Source: Dehalococcoidia bacterium
Lineage (GTDB): Bacteria > Chloroflexota > Dehalococcoidia > GIF9 > AB-539-J10
DNA length: 9,840 bases
NCBI GenBank assembly: GCA_030606385.1
Contig: JAUWGN010000023.1
Location: 1 to 9,840 of the forward strand
Reading direction: 5' to 3'
Below the pieces are notes generated by a model that was not told the origin of the DNA, ran no database searches, and was given only the letters and a program-made list of their open reading frames with translations. Below are positions 5,221-9,840 of this stretch, piece after piece. A program made the position numbers and the translations under genes. Position 1 is the stretch's first letter; the number at the start of each line of letters is the position of its first letter.

Positions 5221-7044
5221 TTAATCCCTTTTTAGCATTGTAATGAAGGCTTCTTCAGGTATTTCCACTTTCCCCACCCTCTTCAGTCGTTTTTTGCCCT
5301 CAGCTTGTTTTTCCAGGAGCTTGCGTTTGCGAGTGACATCGCCTCCATAGCACTTAGCGAGCACATTTTTTCTCAGTGCCTTAACGGTTTCTCGAGCGAT
5401 TATTTTCCCCTCAACTGCTGCTTGGATGGCTACATCAAATAGTTGTCTCGGGATAAGCTGTCTAAGCTTCTTAACTAGTGCTCTCCCTTCAGCAAAAGCT
5501 TGATCAGCATGGACAATACGAGATAAGGCATCGATAGACTGGTTGTTAACTAGAATCTCCAGTTTTACTAAATGTACCGGGTGATACTCAGCGAAAGTGT
5601 AGTCTAAAGAGGCATAACCTTGTGTGCATGATTTGAGGCGATCGTGAAAGTCAACAAGAATAGCACTTAGTGGCATGTTATACTTTAGTATGGCTTGCTT
5701 CCAGATGGAGTCGTCTTCTTCTTTGTTTTCTCTTAAGTACTCCATTTGTTGGAATTGTCCTTTGTAAAGTGGTAACAACTCCATCAGAGCGCCAATATAC
5801 TTGTTTGGAGTAATAATGCTGACGGATATCCACGGTTCGTCAATCTCTTTGACTTCGCAGGATGGTGGCAGCCTTGCTGGATTATCTACCATGACTATCG
5901 TGCCATCCCTCTTATGTAATTGATATGCTATGCTGGGAGCGGTAATCAATATCCTTAACCCATATTCTCTTTCCAGGCGCTCTCGGACGATATCCATGTG
6001 CAATAGACCCAGGAATCCACAACGAAATCCTGAGCCCAGCGCATTACTGCTCTCTGGTTCGTAGGATAGCGAAGCATCGCTTAGCCGCAATTTATCCAGT
6101 GCGTCACGGAGATTCCGGTAGTCCTTTACTTCCATAGGATAAAATCCGGCAAAGACCATTGGCTTTATTGGGCGGTAGCCAGGCAGAGGTTGAGAAGCAG
6201 AATTACGGGCTGAAGTGATCGTGTCACCTACACGACAATCGCTGGCATTCTTTAGCCCTGTAGCAATATAACCAACCTCCCCGGCGTTTAGAACCGGTAG
6301 TGGGAGCATTTCAGGCTTGAAAATGCCGACTTCTAATGCTTCGGACGCCTTACCTGTGGACATTAATTTCAATTGCTCACCCTCGGAAATATTGCCATCA
6401 ACAATTCTGACGAAGGCGACAACGCCCTTATAGGAGTCATATTTAGAGTCGAAGATTAATGCCCTTAGCGGAGCATCTTGATTTCTCCGTGGGGATGGTA
6501 TCCTCTCGATGATAGCTTGCATGACTTTATCTATTCCCTTGCCTTCCTTGGCTGAAGCGAAGATAATTTCCCCTTCATCGAATCCTAAAATGTGTTTCAG
6601 TGATTCAGCTACCTCGTTTGGTTGAGCATTGAGCAAGTCAATCTTATTAATCACTGGAATAAGCTGGAGGTTGTGCTCCATAGCAATTGACACGTTAGCC
6701 AGAGTTTGGGCTTGGATTCCTTGAGAGGCATCGACTACCAGAATAGCGCCTTCCACAGCAGCTAAACTCCGTGACACTTCATAGGTAAAATCAACGTGGC
6801 CCGGTGTATCAATCAGATTTAGTTGGTATTCTTGACCGTTAGGCGCCTTATAGTCCATACGAATCGCCTTGGCTTTGATGGTGATTTTCCTTTCCCTCTC
6901 TAGTTCCATTTGGTCTAAGAATTGTTCCTGCATTTGCCGTTCAGGTATAGTTTTGGTTACTTCCAGCAGGCGATCGACCAGAGTTGACTTGCCGTGGTCA
7001 ATATGGGCGATGATGCAGAAGTCTCTAATCTGTTTTTGTTGCAT
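5221..7044 (-). CDS. lepA: Elongation factor 4 / LepA back-translocating GTPase
   Basis: Translational GTPase related to EF-G, acting on the ribosome (back-translocation or late initiation/assembly have been proposed). The 607-residue length is normal. G1 is AHIDHGKST (13-21), G2 threonine is T55 in KITIKAKA, G3 is DTPGH (79-83), G4 is NKID (133-136). Domains II, III and V follow (GFRCGFLGLLHMDIVRERLE is typical), and the LepA-specific C-terminal domain ends with CYGGDVTRKRKLLEKQ, KRLKRVGKVEIPEEAF. I choose ATG 7044 (MQQKQIRDFCIIAHIDHG), which matches family N-termini. A TTG at 7083 would add 13 residues but it is the TTGAAG of a predicted -35 and has no SD. One odd residue: Lys53 where the family has the near-invariant Gly of RERGITIK. 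It diverges from alaS across 65 bp. No convincing terminator is visible after the stop. Confidence 0.95.
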   Translation of the reverse strand: MQQKQIRDFCIIAHIDHGKSTLVDRLLEVTKTIPERQMQEQFLDQMELERERKITIKAKAIRMDYKAPNGQEYQLNLIDTPGHVDFTYEVSRSLAAVEGAILVVDASQGIQAQTLANVSIAMEHNLQLIPVINKIDLLNAQPNEVAESLKHILGFDEGEIIFASAKEGKGIDKVMQAIIERIPSPRRNQDAPLRALIFDSKYDSYKGVVAFVRIVDGNISEGEQLKLMSTGKASEALEVGIFKPEMLPLPVLNAGEVGYIATGLKNASDCRVGDTITSARNSASQPLPGYRPIKPMVFAGFYPMEVKDYRNLRDALDKLRLSDASLSYEPESSNALGSGFRCGFLGLLHMDIVRERLEREYGLRILITAPSIAYQLHKRDGTIVMVDNPARLPPSCEVKEIDEPWISVSIITPNKYIGALMELLPLYKGQFQQMEYLRENKEEDDSIWKQAILKYNMPLSAILVDFHDRLKSCTQGYASLDYTFAEYHPVHLVKLEILVNNQSIDALSRIVHADQAFAEGRALVKKLRQLIPRQLFDVAIQAAVEGKIIARETVKALRKNVLAKCYGGDVTRKRKLLEKQAEGKKRLKRVGKVEIPEEAFITMLKRD

Positions 7045-7064
7045 ACAAATGTTTATGCTAACAT
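7036..7064 (+). promoter_or_regulatory. Promoter of alaS, overlapping the lepA promoter
   Basis: Plus strand: TTGTTG (7036-7041, four of six), 17-bp spacer, TAACAT (7059-7064, four of six) preceded by TGC (7056-7058), an extended -10. Predicted start is near 7071, giving a 39-base leader with SD GAGGG at 7095-7099. The -10 overlaps the lepA -10 on the other strand, so the two would compete for RNA polymerase. The -35 lies within the first codons of lepA. Confidence 0.4.
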
Positions 7065-7083
7065 ACCTGGTATCTAGCTTCAA
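7055..7083 (-). promoter_or_regulatory. Promoter of lepA, nearly leaderless
   Basis: Minus strand: -35 TTGAAG (7083-7078, four of six), 17-bp spacer, -10 TAGCAT (7060-7055, four of six) preceded by TGT (7063-7061), an extended -10. Predicted start is near 7048, only about four bases before the ATG at 7044, and there is no SD. CATAAA (7057-7052), seven bases before the ATG, is an overlapping alternative -10 that would also give a leaderless mRNA. Confidence 0.45.
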
Positions 7084-7109
7084 TTTGTGGAATTGAGGGC
7101 AATGGAAGA

Positions 7110-9779
7110 GTGACTAGCGACGAGATCAGGGAAGTCTTTTTAAGCTTTTTCGAGCAAAAGGGACATAGGGTTATTCCCAGCTCATCTTTAATTCCCCACA
7201 GAGACACCAGTTTGCTATTGACTACGGCGGGCATGGTACAGATTAAGCCGTATTTCTTAGGATTACAAAAACCACCAGGACCGCGACTAGCTTCTTGCCA
7301 GAAGTGTTTTCGCACCACCGATATAGATTCCGTCGGCAATAGCAAGCATCTTACCCTTTTTGAGATGCTGGGGAATTTCAGTGTAGGAGATTATTTCAAG
7401 GAAGAGGCTATCTCCTGGGCATGGGAATTTGTCATTGAGTATCTGAAACTACCTGGGGAGCGATTGTGGATAAGTGTTTACCTTGATGATGATGCTGCTT
7501 TTGCCTGCTGGCGGCAAGTTGGTGTTCCTGCTGAAAGGATATTGCGCTTTGGTGAGGAAGATAATTTCTGGGGACCAACCGGCGATTCAGGACCTTGTGG
7601 ACCATGTAGTGAAATTCATTATGACCATGGCGAGGAATTCGGCTGTGGCAGACCTGAATGTAAGCCTAATTGTGAATGTGGACGCTTTTCGGAAATATGG
7701 AATCTGGTGTTTACTCAATATAATCAGACCACCGATGGTAAGCGCATCCCTTTGCCTAAGCCGAACATCAATACCGGCATGGGACTGGAACGGACTGCAG
7801 CCGCTGTCCAGGGCAAGCCTTCGTGTTACGAAACAGACATTTTCCTTCCCTTAATAGAACGAGTTACTCAGCTAGCGGGGAAAGGCTATGGTGAGGACAA
7901 AGATATTGACCGCGCTATAAGGATTGTTGTTGAGCATAGTCGTGGTATTGCTTTTCTTATCGCTGATGGTGTTCTGCCTTCGAACGAAGGTAGGGGATAT
8001 GTGCTGCGACGGATATTGCGGCGTGCTTCTCTGTTTGGGAAAAGGCTTGGCCTAGACAGGCCTTTCCTCTCTGAAATCACCACCGCTACTGTTAGCAGGA
8101 TGAACCAGGTATACCCTGAATTAATTGTCAATCGAGCTATGATTGACCAAATTACCAAGGCGGAGGAGGAAAAATTCATCGGCACTTTAGAAACCGGACT
8201 TACCTTGGTGGAAGAGCTGATTGAAGAAACTATGAGCCAGGGGGAAAGGTCTTTGCCAAGCGAGCAAGTATTCAGGCTTTATGATACCCACGGGTTTCCT
8301 GCGGAACTAACTGCTGAGATTGCTAGGGAAAGAGGATTAGTGATAGACCTGGCAGGTTTTGAAGGTGAGATGAAAAAGCAGCAGGAAAGAGCCAGGGCAA
8401 CACAAAAGAAAGCTATCCAATATCTTGCTGGCACAATTAAGGGCACAGCCTCTGTTACTGGTAATCTCAAGGTAGATCGCATGGAGTTCATCGGTTATGA
8501 GACAACTGCCTGTCGGGGAGAAATCGTTAAGATAATCGTAGAAGAACAGGATGTCACCAGCGTCTCTAAAGGTTCGGAAGTTAACATAATTCTTAATAAG
8601 ACTCCCTTCTACGGTGAGATGGGTGGGCAGGTTGGCGATACCGGTAAAATCAGCAGCCAGAGGGGAGAGGTGGCTATTACAAGTACTACTAGAAGCCCCT
8701 CAGATGTGATAATTCATCATGGCAAGGTCGTTAAAGGAAGCATTTCTACGGGTGATGAAGTAGAGGCAAAGATTGATGTAGACCGCCGTCTGGACATTGC
8801 TCGTAATCATACTGCCACTCACTTGCTCCAATATGCTTTAAGGGAAATATTAGGTGTTCATGTTTATCAGAGAGGCTCTTCAGTCGAGCCGGCAGGGTTC
8901 CGGTTCGATTTTTCCCACCTGGCAACAGTGTCCGAGTCGCAGCTCAGTGAAATTCAAGGTTTGGTTAACGAGAAAATACGGCAGAATTTACCGGTGAAAT
9001 CCAAGCTTGTTCCTTATGACCAAGCTAAAGCTGAGGAAGCCATTGCCTTATTTGAGGAGAAATATGGTGAAACCGTTCGAGTGGTGGAAATTGGTGAGCC
9101 GGCACTAAGTACGGAGCTTTGCGGTGGCACGCATGTGAAATCAACCGGCGAAATTGGTTTTTTCATCATGATGAGCGAAGCTAGCATTGGCACTGGTCTA
9201 CATCGAATTGAAGCGGTGACCGGCAGGACAGCAGAAGCGGTGGCCGAGAGGAATTCTGCTACCCTGAAAAGTATAGCCAGGGAATTAAAAACCGTGCCTG
9301 ATGAAGTTCATGGCAAGGTTGGAGTTCTCGTTAACGAACTGGAGTCAGCGCATAAGCATTCACTTTGGTTGGAGAGAGAGTTATCTCGAAAGATAACCGA
9401 ATCATTGATTTCGCAAGTCAAACAGGCGGGTGGGATAACATTTTTGTCAGCCAGAGTGCCACCATTAACCAAATCTGTCCTTCGAGAGATGGGTGACATA
9501 TTACGCAGCAAATTAAAGAGCGCAGTGATAGTTTTGGCTACAGTTTACAACGATAACCCCAGTTTTCTAGCCATGGTTACCCCTGATCTGGTAGCCAGAG
9601 GTTTCTATGCCAATGACATTATCAAAAAGGTAGCTAAAGTTGCCGGTGGCAGTGGCGGAGGCAAATCAGAGATGGCTCAGGCGGGGGGGAAAGATGCAAC
9701 CAGGCTGGATGAAGCGCTAGACTCAGTTGAAAGTATCATCGCAGAGAAAACCTCCTCTCCTGTCAAGAAAGAGGATTAA
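7110..9779 (+). CDS. alaS: Alanyl-tRNA synthetase
   Basis: Class II synthetase charging tRNA-Ala, with editing of mischarged Ser/Gly. The 889 residues match the usual length of about 870-890. The catalytic core shows motif 1 (GHRVIPSSSLIPHRDTSLLL), motif 2 (FEMLGNFSVGDYF) and motif 3 (GMGLERTAAAVQG). GPTGDSGPCGPCSEIHYD is followed by a four-cysteine stretch (C179, C184, C188, C190) before RFSEIWNLVFTQYN. The editing domain has the zinc ligands H567, H571 (HTATH), C671 and H675 (CGGTH). The C-terminal DHHA1/C-Ala domain has the glycine-rich GGSGGGKSEMAQAGG (about 846-860). All catalytic and editing residues I can judge are intact. The start is GTG at 7110 with SD GAGGG ten bases upstream; the ATG at 7102 runs into a stop after three codons. 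It is probably co-transcribed with the ruvX-like gene 35 bp downstream. Confidence 0.96.
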   Translation: MTSDEIREVFLSFFEQKGHRVIPSSSLIPHRDTSLLLTTAGMVQIKPYFLGLQKPPGPRLASCQKCFRTTDIDSVGNSKHLTLFEMLGNFSVGDYFKEEAISWAWEFVIEYLKLPGERLWISVYLDDDAAFACWRQVGVPAERILRFGEEDNFWGPTGDSGPCGPCSEIHYDHGEEFGCGRPECKPNCECGRFSEIWNLVFTQYNQTTDGKRIPLPKPNINTGMGLERTAAAVQGKPSCYETDIFLPLIERVTQLAGKGYGEDKDIDRAIRIVVEHSRGIAFLIADGVLPSNEGRGYVLRRILRRASLFGKRLGLDRPFLSEITTATVSRMNQVYPELIVNRAMIDQITKAEEEKFIGTLETGLTLVEELIEETMSQGERSLPSEQVFRLYDTHGFPAELTAEIARERGLVIDLAGFEGEMKKQQERARATQKKAIQYLAGTIKGTASVTGNLKVDRMEFIGYETTACRGEIVKIIVEEQDVTSVSKGSEVNIILNKTPFYGEMGGQVGDTGKISSQRGEVAITSTTRSPSDVIIHHGKVVKGSISTGDEVEAKIDVDRRLDIARNHTATHLLQYALREILGVHVYQRGSSVEPAGFRFDFSHLATVSESQLSEIQGLVNEKIRQNLPVKSKLVPYDQAKAEEAIALFEEKYGETVRVVEIGEPALSTELCGGTHVKSTGEIGFFIMMSEASIGTGLHRIEAVTGRTAEAVAERNSATLKSIARELKTVPDEVHGKVGVLVNELESAHKHSLWLERELSRKITESLISQVKQAGGITFLSARVPPLTKSVLREMGDILRSKLKSAVIVLATVYNDNPSFLAMVTPDLVARGFYANDIIKKVAKVAGGSGGGKSEMAQAGGKDATRLDEALDSVESIIAEKTSSPVKKED

Positions 9780-9785
9780 GGCTTG

Positions 9786-9804
9786 TCCTGAGCGAAGCGA
9801 AGGA
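9786..9804 (+). repeat. Short hairpin-like dispersed repeat in the alaS-ruvX gap
   Basis: The 19-mer TCCTGAGCGAAGCGAAGGA has short inverted ends (TCCT/AGGA) around a tandem GCGAA GCGAA. It resembles a motif of the form TTCTGAGCGAAGCGAAGAA that I recall as dispersed in many copies in Chloroflexota and other genomes; with C-G pairs replacing T-A pairs the stem would be kept. It begins six bases after the alaS stop, and its last bases (AAGGA, 9800-9804) lie ten bases before the ruvX ATG and may act as an SD. I see only one copy in this window. Confidence 0.5.
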
Positions 9805-9814
9805 TTAGGTGAAC

Positions 9815-9840
9815 ATGCGCACCCTTGGATTGGATATTGG
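9815..9840 (+). CDS. ruvX: Probable RuvX/YqgF Holliday junction resolvase-like protein (first 9 codons only)
   Basis: Only the start is in the window: ATG at 9815 and the residues MRTLGLDIG. This matches the first beta strand of the RNase H-like YqgF/RuvX fold, whose members begin MR-x-LGLD-x-G with the catalytic Asp at position 7. AGGTG (9807-9811) or AAGGA (9800-9804) can serve as SD. An alaS-to-ruvX order is known in several bacterial groups, which supports the call. Other RNase H/actin-like folds start with a similar LGLDIG strand, so the identification rests mainly on context. Family members act in DNA repair or 16S rRNA 5' maturation. Confidence 0.55.

Noticed and set aside
1..9840. CRISPR, toxin-antitoxin, defence or mobile-element system.
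   Set aside because: Every sizeable frame is accounted for by a housekeeping gene or its shadow; no repeat-spacer array, transposase or small paired genes are seen.

Overview
The window holds ordinary bacterial housekeeping genes, closely packed on both strands at a GC content in the mid-40s by eye. The protein set suggests a Chloroflexota bacterium, probably Dehalococcoidia-like: a YchF-type ATPase with the GLPKSGKTT P-loop, a DUF5679-type zinc ribbon, a beta-CASP metallo-hydrolase, LepA, and AlaS followed by a RuvX-like start. That placement is inferred from protein flavour, not proven. I see no CRISPR array, transposase, prophage gene, tRNA, rRNA or obvious new multi-gene system. The points of interest are in gene starts, intergenic DNA and a few diverged proteins.

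Layout, left to right. On the minus strand, positions 1-1069 carry a nearly complete ychF-like gene that lacks only about its last seven codons. It diverges across 73 bp from holA (DNA polymerase III delta, plus, 1143-2177). holA converges on an MscS-family mechanosensitive channel gene (minus, 2174-3088), and the two stop codons overlap. Upstream of the channel gene, in the same orientation and possibly the same transcript, is a 531-residue beta-CASP/RNase J-like metallo-hydrolase (minus, 3143-4738). A 235-bp non-coding stretch (4739-4973) has two adjacent hairpins and a candidate promoter. Next is a 47-residue zinc-ribbon gene (minus, 4974-5117) with its own strong promoter and Shine-Dalgarno (SD) sequence. 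lepA (minus, 5221-7044) diverges from alaS (plus, 7110-9779) across 65 bp, where the two predicted -10 elements overlap in a near-palindrome. A short hairpin-like repeat separates alaS from the first nine codons of a probable ruvX at the right edge.

The common theme is information processing: replication (holA), translation (ychF, lepA, alaS), RNA turnover (the beta-CASP protein) and possibly DNA repair (ruvX), plus osmotic protection (mscS). Start signals fall into two classes. The beta-CASP gene, mscS, the zinc-ribbon gene, alaS and ruvX have SD sequences. ychF, holA and lepA have none and instead have extended -10 promoters so close to the ATG that their mRNAs would be leaderless or nearly so.
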